Shown here: in pieces, positions 45,809 to 56,154 of the stretch
Layout of the letters: each line of letters opens with the position of its first letter
Numbering within the stretch: the first letter of the stretch is position 1
Assembly: GCF_012843435.1 (NCBI RefSeq)
Contig: NZ_JABAFC010000003.1
Span: forward strand, 62,001-126,000
Origin: Psychrobacillus sp. BL-248-WT-3
GTDB taxonomy: Bacteria > Bacillota > Bacilli > Bacillales_A > Planococcaceae
DNA: 64,000 nt
Reading direction: 5' to 3'
The notes under the pieces: model-generated
The model's database searches: none
Seen by the model: only the letters and a program-made list of their open reading frames with translations
Told to the model about the DNA's origin: nothing
Made by a program: the position numbers and the translations under genes

Positions 45809-46152
45809 CAGAGTGTAGAATTGATTTCCGCGCCAGCCGGACGCTTTCCGTGGGGTGAGCGATAAGCCATCACCCGTCGCTAACGCGCGCGGTTGTGATG
45901 TCTTATCTGTCTCACTCATCCCACTGGAGTCGCCGTCTGTCGCTCCAATCAATAAATGGGAACAGCTTTAATGCATCGAAAAGTGCTTATAATTTACTCG
46001 CATAAACAAAGCTGAAAACGGTCACCAACCCTAATTTCAAAATCTATTTATGTTTTTAATAGCCATTTGAAAGTACTTTTGTTTATGTTTACTGTCACTA
46101 TAAAAAAGAATTGATAGTCAAAATAAACCCAAATCTTTAACAAAGCTTTTAA
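45809..46152 (-). repeat. Dispersed intergenic repeat, copy A (344 bp)
   Basis: This segment is the reverse complement, with scattered substitutions, of copy B at 62670-62962. Shared blocks include GCCAGCCGGACGCTTTCC, GATAAGCCATCACCC, GGAGTCGCCGTCTG, GCTCCAATCAATAAATGG, AATAGCCATTTGAAAGT and TTTAACAAAGCTTTTAA. The left 130 bp (about 45823-45952) is an imperfect nested palindrome: GATT-CGC-CAGCCGG at one end, CCGTCTGTCGCTCCAATC at the other, and GATAAGCCATCAC with GTGATGTCTTATC inside. Copy A has about 42 bp more than copy B in the palindrome centre. No coding frame is evident. Strand is assigned only to show opposite orientation to copy B. Confidence 0.85.
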
Positions 46153-46248
46153 GAAAAAGTATAAATAATGATTTCAAAAAAAGAATTGATTTTCCTTTCT
46201 CCCGACTGCTTTTTCGTTGGAAATAGGATGTCTTAGAGAATAATCTCA

Positions 46249-46277
46249 TTCAACATAACAAATAAAAGATATATAAT
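46249..46277 (+). promoter_or_regulatory. Candidate SigA promoter of polC
   Basis: A perfect TATAAT (46272-46277) has a weak TTCAAC 17 bp upstream (46249-46254). It lies 30 bp before the polC start, which has GGGGGG upstream. It is the best promoter-like site after the repeat. Confidence 0.4.
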
Positions 46278-46306
46278 AACTTTTAAAATAAGGGGGGATA
46301 GGTAAT

Positions 46307-49300
46307 ATGCAAGATGGCAAAATGAGAATGCATCTATTGTTGCAACAGCTAGAGTTGACCGAAGACACTGTTGTTAAGCATTTCGAGAATGCTTCTATTA
46401 CAAGATTTACAGTTCATAAAAAACAAAGACAATGGCATTTTCAAATCAATATAGCTGCCGTTCTTCCTATCGATGTCTATAACCAATTCCAAACAAGATT
46501 AGAAGAAAAATTTCAAGGGATTGCTACAATATATTTAGAAATCAATTGTGAACATCCAGAAGTAACAGAATCGCTCATAAAAGCTTATTGGACAAGTGTG
46601 CTTAAAGAATTGAGCGACATGGCTCCTCCTTTAAAAGATTGTCTACTTGGTCAAGAGCCAGAGTGGAACGGCCAGATGATTCAGCTGACATGCGGACAAG
46701 AATTACAACAACGCACTTTTAAAAAGAAATATATTGATCAAATTGCAAGTGTATATGAGAGCTTTGGTTTTCCTAAACTTGCGATAGACTTTAAGTTAGT
46801 CGAGGATACAGAGGCTTTAGCTGAAGCACAGGTAGCTTTTTTAGAACAACGAAGAATGGAAGAAGAGCAACTTGGGAAAAAGGCTTTAGAAGATATGCAA
46901 AAGAGAGACTCTCGTCAGGATAGTGGTGAAGCCAGCGAAGATGGTCCATTCCAGCTAGGTACTCCACTGAAAAAAGAAGAGGCAAGTGTAGAGATACGTT
47001 CTATACAAGATGAAGAGCGCCGTGTAACGATTGAAGGCTTTGTGTTTGATGTCGAGGTGAAAGAGCTGAGAAGTGGTAGATCTCTATTGACGGCTAAGGT
47101 CACTGACTACACAGATTCTATTCTTGTAAAAATGTTCTCTCGCGACAAAGAAGACGCTGGAATGATGGAGCGCCTTAAAAAAGGAATGTGGATAAAGGTA
47201 AGAGGATCAGTTCAAAACGATACATTTGTGCGTGATTTAATCATTATGGCTCAAGATATGTGTGAGATTAACCCTGTACTAAGATATGATACTGCAAAAG
47301 AAAAAAGAGTCGAGTTACATATGCACACTCCGATGAGTCAAATGGATGCGGTTTCTTCTGTATCGGCGTTAGTTTCTCAAGCAGCAAAGTGGGGCCACCA
47401 GGCAGTAGCCATAACGGACCATGCGAATGTGCAATCATTTCCGGAAGCGTATGCTGCTGGTAAAAAGAATGGCATTAAAATTTTATATGGACTAGAAGCT
47501 AATCTAATTCATGACGGTGTTCCAATAGCTTATGACGAGCAGCATATCCCACTTGAGGATGCAATTTATATAGTTTTTGACGTAGAAACAACCGGTTTAT
47601 CCGCCACATATGACAAAATCATTGAGCTTGCTGCAGTTAAAATGCAAAATGGCAATATTATAGATAAGTTTGAAAGATTTGCGAATCCACATCATGCTTT
47701 ATCAGCTACAACAATTGAGCTTACAGGTATCACAGATGATATGGTTCGCAATGCACCAGAAATAGAAGACGTTATACGGGATTTTCATGAGTTTATTGGA
47801 GACGGCATAATTGTTGCCCATAACGCATCGTTTGATATGGGCTTTTTATACGAGGGGTATAGAAAGTGTGGCATTGATCACTTTGATCATCCAGTAATTG
47901 ATACGTTAGAGCTGGCTAGGTTTTTACATCCAGAGATGAAAACACATAAACTAGGTACTCTAGCCAAAAAGTTTAATATTGAATTAACACAGGCCCACCG
48001 AGCAATTTTTGACTGTGAAGCAACTGGCTATTTACTTCTTCACCTACTAAAAGAAGCTGAAGAAAACAATATTCATTATCATGATGACTTTAACAAGCAC
48101 ATCGGCCAAGGTGATTCATACAAAAGAGCTAGACCATCTCACTGCACAATTTTAGCTGTTAATGATGAGGGGCTTAAAAATCTATTTAAGCTAGTGTCCT
48201 TGTCACATACAACAACATTCTATCGAGTTCCACGTATTAAGCGTTCAGTACTACAAAAGCATAGAGCTGGATTGATCATTGGCTCTGGCTGCGATAGAGG
48301 TGAGGTATTTGAGGGACTCATGCAAAAGCCGTTAGAAAAGGTTGAGGAGATTGCAAGTTTCTATGATTATCTGGAGGTTCATCCGAAAGAAGTCTATGCT
48401 CATTTAATAGAAATGGAACTAGTAAGAGATGAGTGGAATCTAGAAGATATTATTCGTAAATTAATTAAAGTAGGGAAAAAGCTGGGAAAACCAGTAGTAG
48501 CGACAGGTAACGTACATTATTTACATGAGAATGATGCAATGTTCCGAAAAATCCTTGTCAATTCACAAGGGGGGGCAAACCCGCTTAATAGGCATGAGCT
48601 TCCTAAAGTACATTTTAGAACGACAAATGAAATGCTTGATGCCTTCTCCTTCTTAGGGGAAGAGCTAGCAAAAGAGATAGTTATAACAAACCCTAATAAA
48701 ATTGCGGACTCAATCGAAGACATAAAACCGATTAAAGACGATTTATATACTCCAAAAATTGAAGGTGCGGATGAAGAGGTTAGAGAACTGACCTATACCA
48801 AAGCAAAAGAAATTTATGGAGAGAATATACCTGAGATTGTGGAAGCTCGTATAGAAAAAGAACTTACCTCAATTATCGGACATGGCTTTGCCGTTATCTA
48901 TCTAATCTCTCATAAGCTAGTAAAGAAATCTTTAGATGATGGTTACTTAGTTGGTTCTCGTGGTTCTGTAGGCTCGTCCCTTGTAGCAACATTAATGGAT
49001 ATAACAGAGGTCAATCCTATGCCTCCTCATTATGTCTGCCCAAACTGTAAGCATTCGGTGTTCTTCCAAGACGGCTCAGTCGGCTCTGGATTCGATTTAC
49101 CAAATGCCAACTGTGAAAAATGTGATACACCTTATGTAAAAGAAGGACAAGATATTCCATTCGAAACATTCTTAGGATTTAAAGGCGATAAGGTACCAGA
49201 TATCGACTTAAACTTTAGTGGAGAATATCAACCAATCGCACATAATTATACGAAGGAACTGTTTGGGGAAGAATATGTTTTTAGAGCGGGAACGATAGGA

Positions 49301-50617
49301 ACTGTTGCAGAGAAAACTGCTTATGGGTACGTCAGAGGCTACATGAATGATAACAATATAAATTTACGTGGAGCTGAAATCGATCGCCTTGTACAAGGAT
49401 GTACAGGAGTAAAACGAACTACAGGGCAACATCCCGGCGGTATTATTGTTGTACCTGACTATATGGATATTTATGATTTTTCACCAATCCAGTTCCCAGC
49501 AGATGCTCAAGATTCTGAATGGAAAACAACACACTTTGACTTCCATTCCATTCACGATAATCTACTTAAGCTGGATATATTAGGACACGATGATCCAACG
49601 GTCATTCGTATGCTCCAAGACTTATCTGGAATTGATCCTAAAACAATTCCAACAGATGATCCTGAAGTGATGAAAATATTTAGTGGGCCAGAGTCACTTG
49701 GTGTCACAGCAGAACAAATCGATTGTAAAACTGGAACACTTGGTATCCCGGAATTTGGGACCCGTTTCGTTAGACAAATGCTTGAAGAAACAAAGCCATC
49801 TACTTTTTCCGAGCTTGTTCAGATTTCCGGGCTGTCCCATGGGACGGATGTTTGGTTAGGCAATGCTCAAGAGCTTATACAAGCAGGCACCTGTCAGCTT
49901 TCTGATGTTATCGGTTGTCGTGACGACATTATGGTCTATTTGATTTATCAGGGACTTGAGCCATCACTTGCTTTTAAAATTATGGAATCTGTGCGTAAAG
50001 GGAAAGGTTTAACACCTGAGTTTGAAGCAGAGATGAAATCGAAAGGCGTAGCCAACTGGTATATTGAATCGTGTAAAAAGATTAAATACATGTTCCCAAA
50101 AGCGCATGCCTCTGCCTATGTTTTAATGGCTGTTCGTATTGCATATTTTAAAGTTCATTTCCCAATACTATATTATGCGGCATATTTTACAGTACGAGCG
50201 TCAGACTTTGATTTGATCTCTATTGTAAATGGCTCTCATACGATAAGAGCTAAGTTAGATGAGATTAATGCTAAGGGATTAGAAGCATCTAACAAAGAAA
50301 AAAGTTTAGCTACTGTGCTAGAGCTTTCCCTAGAAATGTCAGAGCGTGGAATTAAGATGCAAAAGATTGATCTTTATAAATCCAAGGCGCATGAGTTTAC
50401 TATAGAAGGTAATACATTAATACCACCTTTTGATGCAGTACCAGGGTTAGGGACAAATGTAGCAGTTCAAATTGTTAATGCTCGCAAAAATGGTGAATTT
50501 CTCTCTAAAGAGGATTTACAGCAAAGAGGAAAAGTATCCAAAACAATCATTGATTATTTAGATGCAATGGGTTGCCTAGAAGGGCTTCCTGAAGCAAATC
50601 AGCTTTCGTTGTTTTAG
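46307..50617 (+). CDS. polC: DNA polymerase III PolC-type alpha subunit
   Basis: 1436 aa, full length. It contains an N-terminal domain, an OB fold ([20 protein letters not shown] near 240), a PHP domain ([20 protein letters not shown] near 335) with the inserted DEDD 3'-5' exonuclease ([20 protein letters not shown] near 425, [14 protein letters not shown] near 505, [14 protein letters not shown] near 565), and a polymerase core with a Cys4 zinc module (CPNCKH...CEKC). [16 protein letters not shown] holds the catalytic Asp pair. It is the replicative polymerase of low-GC Gram-positives. GGGGGG precedes the ATG. Confidence 0.98.
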   Translation: MQDGKMRMHLLLQQLELTEDTVVKHFENASITRFTVHKKQRQWHFQINIAAVLPIDVYNQFQTRLEEKFQGIATIYLEINCEHPEVTESLIKAYWTSVLKELSDMAPPLKDCLLGQEPEWNGQMIQLTCGQELQQRTFKKKYIDQIASVYESFGFPKLAIDFKLVEDTEALAEAQVAFLEQRRMEEEQLGKKALEDMQKRDSRQDSGEASEDGPFQLGTPLKKEEASVEIRSIQDEERRVTIEGFVFDVEVKELRSGRSLLTAKVTDYTDSILVKMFSRDKEDAGMMERLKKGMWIKVRGSVQNDTFVRDLIIMAQDMCEINPVLRYDTAKEKRVELHMHTPMSQMDAVSSVSALVSQAAKWGHQAVAITDHANVQSFPEAYAAGKKNGIKILYGLEANLIHDGVPIAYDEQHIPLEDAIYIVFDVETTGLSATYDKIIELAAVKMQNGNIIDKFERFANPHHALSATTIELTGITDDMVRNAPEIEDVIRDFHEFIGDGIIVAHNASFDMGFLYEGYRKCGIDHFDHPVIDTLELARFLHPEMKTHKLGTLAKKFNIELTQAHRAIFDCEATGYLLLHLLKEAEENNIHYHDDFNKHIGQGDSYKRARPSHCTILAVNDEGLKNLFKLVSLSHTTTFYRVPRIKRSVLQKHRAGLIIGSGCDRGEVFEGLMQKPLEKVEEIASFYDYLEVHPKEVYAHLIEMELVRDEWNLEDIIRKLIKVGKKLGKPVVATGNVHYLHENDAMFRKILVNSQGGANPLNRHELPKVHFRTTNEMLDAFSFLGEELAKEIVITNPNKIADSIEDIKPIKDDLYTPKIEGADEEVRELTYTKAKEIYGENIPEIVEARIEKELTSIIGHGFAVIYLISHKLVKKSLDDGYLVGSRGSVGSSLVATLMDITEVNPMPPHYVCPNCKHSVFFQDGSVGSGFDLPNANCEKCDTPYVKEGQDIPFETFLGFKGDKVPDIDLNFSGEYQPIAHNYTKELFGEEYVFRAGTIGTVAEKTAYGYVRGYMNDNNINLRGAEIDRLVQGCTGVKRTTGQHPGGIIVVPDYMDIYDFSPIQFPADAQDSEWKTTHFDFHSIHDNLLKLDILGHDDPTVIRMLQDLSGIDPKTIPTDDPEVMKIFSGPESLGVTAEQIDCKTGTLGIPEFGTRFVRQMLEETKPSTFSELVQISGLSHGTDVWLGNAQELIQAGTCQLSDVIGCRDDIMVYLIYQGLEPSLAFKIMESVRKGKGLTPEFEAEMKSKGVANWYIESCKKIKYMFPKAHASAYVLMAVRIAYFKVHFPILYYAAYFTVRASDFDLISIVNGSHTIRAKLDEINAKGLEASNKEKSLATVLELSLEMSERGIKMQKIDLYKSKAHEFTIEGNTLIPPFDAVPGLGTNVAVQIVNARKNGEFLSKEDLQQRGKVSKTIIDYLDAMGCLEGLPEANQLSLF

Positions 50618-50625
50618 TCACTAAT

Positions 50626-50654
50626 TTGCAAACAAACCTATGGTATGGTAAGAT
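50626..50654 (+). promoter_or_regulatory. Promoter of the rimP-nusA-infB operon
   Basis: TTGCAA (50626-50631), a 17-bp spacer and TAAGAT (50649-50654) with an extended TGG upstream. It lies 8 bp after the polC stop and leaves a leader of about 90 nt. Confidence 0.6.
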
Positions 50655-50685
50655 AAATCTACCAATGTTTCATAGTTCTGTGACG

Positions 50686-50713
50686 AAAGAGTGGGATTTC
50701 CCGCTCTTTTCTG
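50686..50713 (+). terminator. Leader terminator/attenuator of the rimP-nusA operon
   Basis: AAAGAGTGGG (50686-50695) pairs with CCCGCTCTTT (50700-50709, one G-U) around ATTT, with a short, imperfect T tail (TTTTCTG). It lies between the promoter and rimP. It may end polC read-through or act as the NusA-sensitive leader terminator described for B. subtilis. Confidence 0.6.
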
Positions 50714-50752
50714 TTGTTATATAGAAAATCACGGTTTTGTAAGGAGGCCTTT

Positions 50753-51232
50753 ATGAGTAATATAACTAGTAAAATGGAAGAGCTTGTTTTACCGATTTTA
50801 CAAGAAATGAACTTAGAGCTCGTTGATATTGAATATGTAAAAGAAGGTCGCGATTGGTTTTTACGTGTGTATGTCGATACACCAACTGGTGGAATCGATA
50901 TTGAGCAATGTGCACAAGTAAGCAACAAACTAAGCGAAAAGCTGGATGAAGAAGATCCTATTAAGGAAAATTACTTTTTAGAAGTTTCCTCTCCAGGGGC
51001 AGAGCGTCCATTGAAAAAAGAAGCTGATTTTATTGCAGCTGTAGGGAAATATGTTTTTATTAAAACTTATGAGCAGATTAATGGTGCAAAAGAGTTTGAA
51101 GGAACATTACTTTCTTATACTGCAGAAGAAGGCGCTTTAATAGAAATTCGCATCAAAACAAGAAGAGTAAAAATTCAAATTGAAAAAGAGAAAATTGCGC
51201 TAGCTCGTTTAGCAATCGATTTCTCTGCATAA
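50753..51232 (+). CDS. rimP: Ribosome maturation factor RimP
   Basis: 159 aa from ATG 50753 after AAGGAGG. The N-terminal domain ([20 protein letters not shown] near residue 22 and [20 protein letters not shown]) is followed by the [11 protein letters not shown] motif and an SH3-like C-terminal domain. It helps 30S maturation. It is the first gene of the operon with nusA. Firm call. Confidence 0.95.
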   Translation: MSNITSKMEELVLPILQEMNLELVDIEYVKEGRDWFLRVYVDTPTGGIDIEQCAQVSNKLSEKLDEEDPIKENYFLEVSSPGAERPLKKEADFIAAVGKYVFIKTYEQINGAKEFEGTLLSYTAEEGALIEIRIKTRRVKIQIEKEKIALARLAIDFSA

Positions 51233-51254
51233 TGTATATTGAGGAGTGGTGGCT

Positions 51255-52385
51255 GTGAGTAGTGAGTTATTAGATGCGTTAACAGCGCTAGAGAAACAAA
51301 AAGGGATTTCAAGAGATGTATTAATCGAGGCAATCGAGGCTGCTTTAGTTACGGCTTATAAAAGAAATTTCAATCAAGCTCAGAATGTTCGCGTCGACAT
51401 TAATTTAGCAAATGGTTCGATGATCGTTTATTCAAGAAAAGATGTAGTGGAAGAAGTAGGAGATGGTCGTTTAGAGATCTCTTTAGAGGATGCACAAGCT
51501 ATTAATCCACATTATGCAATTGGAGATGTAGTGGAAGAAGAGGTTACTCCACGTAATTTCGGTCGCATTGCTGCACAAACAGCGAAACAAGTTGTAACGC
51601 AAAGAGTCCGTGAGGCTGAACGAGGATTAATATACGAAGAGTATGTTGATCGTGAAGATGATATAGTAAATGGTATCGTTGAACGACTAGATGCGCGTAA
51701 TATATATGTAGGATTAGGGAAAGTGGAAGCTGTTTTACCAGTAAACGAACAAATTCCAACTGAAACATATCGTCCCCATGATCGTATCAAAGTGTATATT
51801 ACAAAGGTTGAACGAACAACTCGTGGACCACAGGTGTTTGTTTCAAGAACACATCCAGGATTACTTCGTCGCTTATTTGAAATGGAAGTACCTGAAATTT
51901 TCGAAGGTATTGTAGAGATTAAATCTATCGCTCGTGAAGCTGGAGATCGTTCAAAAATATCTGTGTTTGCACATAACGAAGAAATTGATCCGGTTGGCTC
52001 ATGTGTAGGTGCGAAAGGTGCTCGTGTTCAAACGATTGTAAACGAACTAAGTGGAGAAAAAATTGACATTGTTGAATGGTCAGAAGATCCTATTGTTTTC
52101 GTTGCAAATGCACTTAGTCCTTCGAAAGTTTTAGATGTTCAAGTAAATGAAGAAGAAAAATCCACTACTGTAGTAGTACCAGATTATCAATTATCCCTAG
52201 CTATTGGTAAAAGAGGCCAAAATGCAAGACTTGCAGCTAAGCTAACTGGCTGGAAAATTGATATTAAAAGTGAAACTGATGCTAGAGAGCTAGGAATTTA
52301 TCCTAACGAGAATTCTCCGCAGCTAATTGTAGAAGAATTAGAAAATGATATGGATGATTTTGATTTTTACAAAGACGAAGAGTAA
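51255..52385 (+). CDS. nusA: Transcription termination/antitermination factor NusA
   Basis: 376 aa from GTG 51255, 8 bases after GAGGAG; upstream in-frame GTGs at 51246 and 51249 overlap the site region. An N-terminal RNAP-binding domain ([20 protein letters not shown]) is followed by S1 ([20 protein letters not shown] near 136) and two KH domains ([19 protein letters not shown] near 249 and [20 protein letters not shown] near 316). The Firmicutes form lacks the C-terminal acidic repeats of E. coli. It modulates pausing and termination. Confidence 0.97.
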   Translation: MSSELLDALTALEKQKGISRDVLIEAIEAALVTAYKRNFNQAQNVRVDINLANGSMIVYSRKDVVEEVGDGRLEISLEDAQAINPHYAIGDVVEEEVTPRNFGRIAAQTAKQVVTQRVREAERGLIYEEYVDREDDIVNGIVERLDARNIYVGLGKVEAVLPVNEQIPTETYRPHDRIKVYITKVERTTRGPQVFVSRTHPGLLRRLFEMEVPEIFEGIVEIKSIAREAGDRSKISVFAHNEEIDPVGSCVGAKGARVQTIVNELSGEKIDIVEWSEDPIVFVANALSPSKVLDVQVNEEEKSTTVVVPDYQLSLAIGKRGQNARLAAKLTGWKIDIKSETDARELGIYPNENSPQLIVEELENDMDDFDFYKDEE

Positions 52386-52405
52386 GAATAGGAGGCTGAT
52401 TTAGT

Positions 52406-52684
52406 ATGGCCACTCAAAAAAAAATCCCATTACGAAAATGTGTTGCTACTGGAGAAATGTTTCCTAAAAAAGAAATGATTCGAGTAGTTCGTTCTAAGGA
52501 AGGCAAGGTTAGCGTGGACCCGACAGGAAAAAAATCTGGTCGTGGTGCGTACGTCTCTAAAACCGTAGAAGCTGTTAACCAAGCGAAGAAAAAGAATTCT
52601 TTAGGTAATCATTTAGAAGCAAGCATTCCAAATGAAATATATGACGAGTTAATCGTCATGATTGAAAGAGAAAAGTTGAAATGA
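52406..52684 (+). CDS. ylxR: RNase P modulator RnpM (YlxR)
   Basis: 92 aa. The YlxR-family signature is complete: PLRKCVATGEMFPKKEMIRV at the start, then DPTGKKSGRGAYVSK. B. subtilis YlxR (RnpM) binds RNase P RNA and dampens its activity; earlier it was noted as a nucleic-acid binding protein. It sits between nusA and the L7Ae-like gene, as usual. Start ATG after AGGAGG. Its stop overlaps the next ATG (TGAATG-type, 4 bp). Confidence 0.93.
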   Translation: MATQKKIPLRKCVATGEMFPKKEMIRVVRSKEGKVSVDPTGKKSGRGAYVSKTVEAVNQAKKKNSLGNHLEASIPNEIYDELIVMIEREKLK

Positions 52685-53001
52685 ATATAGAACAACAAAT
52701 TACGCAACTATTAGGACTCGCCACTAGAGCTAGAAAAACAATTTCTGGTGAAGAGTTAGTCGTAAAAGAAATTAGAAGTAAGAAAGCAAAGCTAGTTATA
52801 TTAGCTAACGATGCTTCACATAATACTGCTAAAAAATTGAATGATAAATGTGCATCTTTTAACGTTGAGCTGCATGTCTTTGGAGACCGGCACGATCTCG
52901 GACATGCGACGGGAAAAGAGGCCAGAGTGGCAATAGCCATTATGGATGACGGTTTCGCTAAAAAACTGTCCGGCCTTCTCAACGAATATAACCGGGGGTG
53001 A
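52681..53001 (+). CDS. rplGB: L7Ae-family ribosomal protein YlxQ
   Basis: 106 aa. [20 protein letters not shown] and [20 protein letters not shown] match the L7Ae/L30e/YbxF family, which binds kink-turn RNA. It lies in the nusA-infB operon, as ylxQ in B. subtilis. It overlaps ylxR by 4 bp and ends 4 bp before infB. The C-terminus ([20 protein letters not shown]) is typical. Confidence 0.93.
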   Translation: MNIEQQITQLLGLATRARKTISGEELVVKEIRSKKAKLVILANDASHNTAKKLNDKCASFNVELHVFGDRHDLGHATGKEARVAIAIMDDGFAKKLSGLLNEYNRG

Positions 53002-53005
53002 GCTA

Positions 53006-55435
53006 ATGACTAAAATCAGAGTTCATGAATACGCGAAACAAATTAATAAATCGAGTAAAGAAGTTATAGAGCAACTAGGAAAGTTGAATATAACAGTAAC
53101 GAATCACATGTCTACGCTTGAAGGAGATGCTGTTAGTAAATTAGACGGCATTTATAAAAAAGGTGGAGCTGGAAACAACTCTAATTCACAACAGTCTAAA
53201 CCTGCTAACCAAGGACAAAGACCAAGTAATCAGAACCAGTCTAGACCAGCTTCACAAGGACAGCAAAGACCAAATAACCAAAACCAGTCTAGACCGTCTT
53301 CACAAGGTCAACAAGGACAACAAAGACCAAGTAATCAGAACCAATCTAGACCAGCTTCCCAAGGTCAACAAAGACCAAATAACCAAAATCAATCTAGACC
53401 ATCATCACAAGGGCAATCACGTCCATCAAATGCTGGTCAATCTCAGCAAAGACCAGGAAGTCAGTCAAATACTCAAGGTTCTAATACTCAAGGTTCAAAC
53501 AATCAACCAAAGAAAACCTTTACTAATAATAACAAGCCAGGTGGACAAAATCGTCCGGGTGGCCAAAACCAAAACAGACCAGGTGGACAAAACAGACCAG
53601 GTGGCCGATTCAACAAGCGTAGAAAAGGACCAACTACTCCTGTTCAACCACCAGTTCCAAGAAAAGAAAGAGAACTTCCAGAAAGAATTACCTTTACGGA
53701 ATCTCTTACAGTTACAGAGCTAGCGAAAAAATTAGGTCGTGAGCCTGCAGAAATCATTAAAAAATTGTTCTTACTTGGTGTAATGGCAACAATTAACCAG
53801 GAACTTGATAAGGATGCAATTGAACTTATTTGTGCAGACTACGGTGTAGAAGTGGAAGAAGAAATTAAAATCGATATTACCGATTTAGAAGTTCATTTCG
53901 AAGCTCCTGTTGAAGAAGATGCTGCTAACATGGGTGAACGCCCACCAGTAGTTACAATCATGGGACACGTTGACCATGGTAAAACAACTCTTCTAGATTC
54001 AATTAGACACACTAAAGTAACTGCTGGAGAAGCAGGTGGTATCACTCAGCATATCGGTGCATACCAAGTGGTAGACAATGGCAAAAAGATTACTTTCTTA
54101 GATACTCCAGGACATGCTGCATTTACAACGATGCGCGCACGTGGAGCGAAAATAACTGATTTGACCATTTTAGTAGTAGCAGCTGATGATGGTGTAATGC
54201 CTCAAACAGTAGAAGCTATTAACCATGCCAAAGCAGCGGAAGTTCCAATTATCGTAGCAGTTAACAAAATGGATAAACCATCTGCTAATCCTGATCGCGT
54301 AATGCAAGAGCTTACAGAGCACGGTTTAGTACCAGAAGCATGGGGTGGAGACACAATCTTCGTACCAATTTCTGCTTTAAAAGGTGATGGTATCGACAAC
54401 CTACTTGAAATGGTTCTACTTGTTTCTGAGGTTGCAGAGCTTAAAGCTAACCCAAAACGTCTTGCTTTAGGAACAGTAATTGAAGCTCAATTAGACAAAG
54501 GTAGAGGTTCTGTTGCAACGTTATTAGTTCAAGATGGTACATTAAAAGTTGGAGATCCAATTGTAGTAGGGCATGCTTTTGGGCGTGTTCGTGCAATGGT
54601 CAATGATTTAGGTCGTCGTGTGAAAGAGGCAGGTCCTTCTACTCCTGTGGAAATTACAGGATTAAACGAAGTACCACAAGCAGGAGACCGTTTCGTTGTA
54701 TTTGAAGATGAAAAAACTGCTCGTCAAGTAGGGGAAACACGTGCTTCTCATGCTCAAGTGAGCCAACGCTCTGAAAAATCACGAGTAACATTAGATAACT
54801 TGTTTGATCAAATGAAACAAGGTGAAATGAAAGAACTTAACCTAATTGTTAAAGCAGACGTTCAAGGTACTGTGGAAGCAATGGCAGCTTCACTTATGAA
54901 AATCGAAGTTGAGGGTGTAAATGTACGTATTATCCACACGGGTGCAGGAGCAATTACTGAATCAGACATTAGTCTTGCAGCTGCTTCCAATGCAATTGTA
55001 ATCGGATTTAACGTTCGTCCAGATACAAATGCTAAACGTGCAGCAGAACAAGAGGGTGTTGACATTCGTCTTCACCGTATTATCTACAAAGTAATTGAAG
55101 AAATCGAAGCTGCAATGACAGGCCTATTGGATCCAGAATTCCAAGAGAAAATCATTGGTCAAGCAGAGATTCGTGAAACCTTTAAAGTTTCTAAAGTAGG
55201 AACTATCGCAGGATCCTATGTAACAGAAGGTAAAATTACACGTGATAGCGGAGTGCGAGTAATTCGTGATGGTATCGTTATTTTTGAAGGTGAATTAGAT
55301 ACGTTAAAACGCTTTAAAGACGATGCAAAAGAAGTTGCAAAAGGCTACGAGTGTGGGATAACGATTAAAAACTTTAATGATGTAAAAGAAAACGATATTA
55401 TCGAAGCTTACATTATGGAAGAAATTAAACGCTAA
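53006..55435 (+). CDS. infB: Translation initiation factor IF-2
   Basis: 809 aa from ATG 53006 after GGGGGTGAG; longer frames upstream overlap the preceding gene. It has an N-terminal IF2-N module ([20 protein letters not shown]), then a long low-complexity Gln/Asn/Arg/Gly region (about 55-210), a second IF2-N, and the GTPase with G1 GHVDHGKT (320-327), G3 DTPGH and G4 NKMD. Domains II-IV are complete. It positions fMet-tRNA on the 30S. It is longer than the B. subtilis protein because of repeat expansion. Confidence 0.97.
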   Translation: MTKIRVHEYAKQINKSSKEVIEQLGKLNITVTNHMSTLEGDAVSKLDGIYKKGGAGNNSNSQQSKPANQGQRPSNQNQSRPASQGQQRPNNQNQSRPSSQGQQGQQRPSNQNQSRPASQGQQRPNNQNQSRPSSQGQSRPSNAGQSQQRPGSQSNTQGSNTQGSNNQPKKTFTNNNKPGGQNRPGGQNQNRPGGQNRPGGRFNKRRKGPTTPVQPPVPRKERELPERITFTESLTVTELAKKLGREPAEIIKKLFLLGVMATINQELDKDAIELICADYGVEVEEEIKIDITDLEVHFEAPVEEDAANMGERPPVVTIMGHVDHGKTTLLDSIRHTKVTAGEAGGITQHIGAYQVVDNGKKITFLDTPGHAAFTTMRARGAKITDLTILVVAADDGVMPQTVEAINHAKAAEVPIIVAVNKMDKPSANPDRVMQELTEHGLVPEAWGGDTIFVPISALKGDGIDNLLEMVLLVSEVAELKANPKRLALGTVIEAQLDKGRGSVATLLVQDGTLKVGDPIVVGHAFGRVRAMVNDLGRRVKEAGPSTPVEITGLNEVPQAGDRFVVFEDEKTARQVGETRASHAQVSQRSEKSRVTLDNLFDQMKQGEMKELNLIVKADVQGTVEAMAASLMKIEVEGVNVRIIHTGAGAITESDISLAAASNAIVIGFNVRPDTNAKRAAEQEGVDIRLHRIIYKVIEEIEAAMTGLLDPEFQEKIIGQAEIRETFKVSKVGTIAGSYVTEGKITRDSGVRVIRDGIVIFEGELDTLKRFKDDAKEVAKGYECGITIKNFNDVKENDIIEAYIMEEIKR
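53216..53416 (+). repeat. Intragenic 48-bp tandem repeat in infB
   Basis: Four near-identical 16-residue units ([16 protein letters not shown] and variants [16 protein letters not shown]), one with three extra residues (QGQ), span residues 71-137. A second, Gly-rich array (GGQNRP units) follows near 53540-53610. The DNA units differ at few positions, consistent with recent slippage or unequal exchange. Confidence 0.85.
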
Positions 55436-55713
55436 TGATTGTCTATGCAGAGTGTGAATTTCTTATTCCTACTGCACATTCATTGAAAGAAAAACGAGCA
55501 GTTTTACAACGAATGCTCACTAGAACCAAACAAAAATTCAATGTTTCTGTTTCAGAGTTAGATCACCAGGATGTGTGGCAACGTACCAAAGTTGGAATAG
55601 TTGCCATTGCTTCTGACAAGCGTGCGGTCGAACGCGAGCTAATGATGGCCATTAGGTTTTTAGAATCTAACCCTGAATGGGAATGTATTGAAATCAACAA
55701 AGAATATTTATGA
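55435..55713 (+). CDS. ylxP: DUF503 family protein YlxP
   Basis: 92 aa. [20 protein letters not shown] and RAVLQRMLTRTKQKFNVSVS match the conserved DUF503 (YlxP) family found between infB and rbfA. It folds as a small alpha/beta protein, function not settled; a role near ribosome maturation is inferred from context. The ATG overlaps the infB stop by one base (TAATG). Confidence 0.93.
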   Translation: MIVYAECEFLIPTAHSLKEKRAVLQRMLTRTKQKFNVSVSELDHQDVWQRTKVGIVAIASDKRAVERELMMAIRFLESNPEWECIEINKEYL

Positions 55714-55734
55714 TGAAAATGAGGTGTAGCAATT

Positions 55735-56082
55735 ATGTCAATGCGTGCGAACCGAGTTGCCGAACAAATGAAAAAAGAGTTAGGTGAAATCATAGGACGT
55801 AAATTAAAGGATCCTCGTATAGGATTTGTAACAGTTACAGATGTAGCAGTTACAGGAGACCTACAACAAGCGACTATTTATATTACCGTACTAGATGGAG
55901 ACCGTAACGATACCTTAAGAGCTTTAGACAAAGCTAAAGGCTTCATACGTTCGGAAATAGGACAGCGTATTAGATTACGTGTAACGCCAGAATTATTATT
56001 TGAGTTTGATGAATCTGCAGCATATGGAAATCGTATCGATAATCTATTAAGACAGATTAACCAATCTTCAAATGAGGAATAA
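55735..56082 (+). CDS. rbfA: Ribosome-binding factor A
   Basis: 115 aa KH-like protein. [20 protein letters not shown] at the N-terminus and [20 protein letters not shown] near 33 are family signatures. It aids 16S rRNA 5' maturation and cold adaptation. GAGGTG lies 11 bases before the ATG. It is followed by a terminator before truB. Confidence 0.96.
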   Translation: MSMRANRVAEQMKKELGEIIGRKLKDPRIGFVTVTDVAVTGDLQQATIYITVLDGDRNDTLRALDKAKGFIRSEIGQRIRLRVTPELLFEFDESAAYGNRIDNLLRQINQSSNEE

Positions 56083-56092
56083 CACATAATAC

Positions 56093-56125
56093 AAAGAAGT
56101 CTGCTTAAATTGAGCAGACTTCTTT
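56093..56125 (+). terminator. Rho-independent terminator after rbfA
   Basis: A perfect 13-bp stem, AAAGAAGTCTGCT (56093-56105) with AGCAGACTTCTTT (56113-56125), around a 7-base loop. It ends the nusA-infB operon; truB begins 30 bp later, so some read-through may occur. Confidence 0.85.
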
Positions 56126-56154
56126 CGTGTATTTTGAAAAATGGGGTGAGCATG

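Noticed and set aside
45594-46306. Degraded proS pseudogene
   Set aside because: No ProRS motifs could be found in any frame; the region is accounted for by a terminator, the dispersed repeat and AT-rich sequence.
53163-53723. 186-codon alternative + frame inside infB
   Set aside because: It arises from the repetitive CAA/AGA/CCA codons read out of frame; IF-2 domains continue intact in the other frame.
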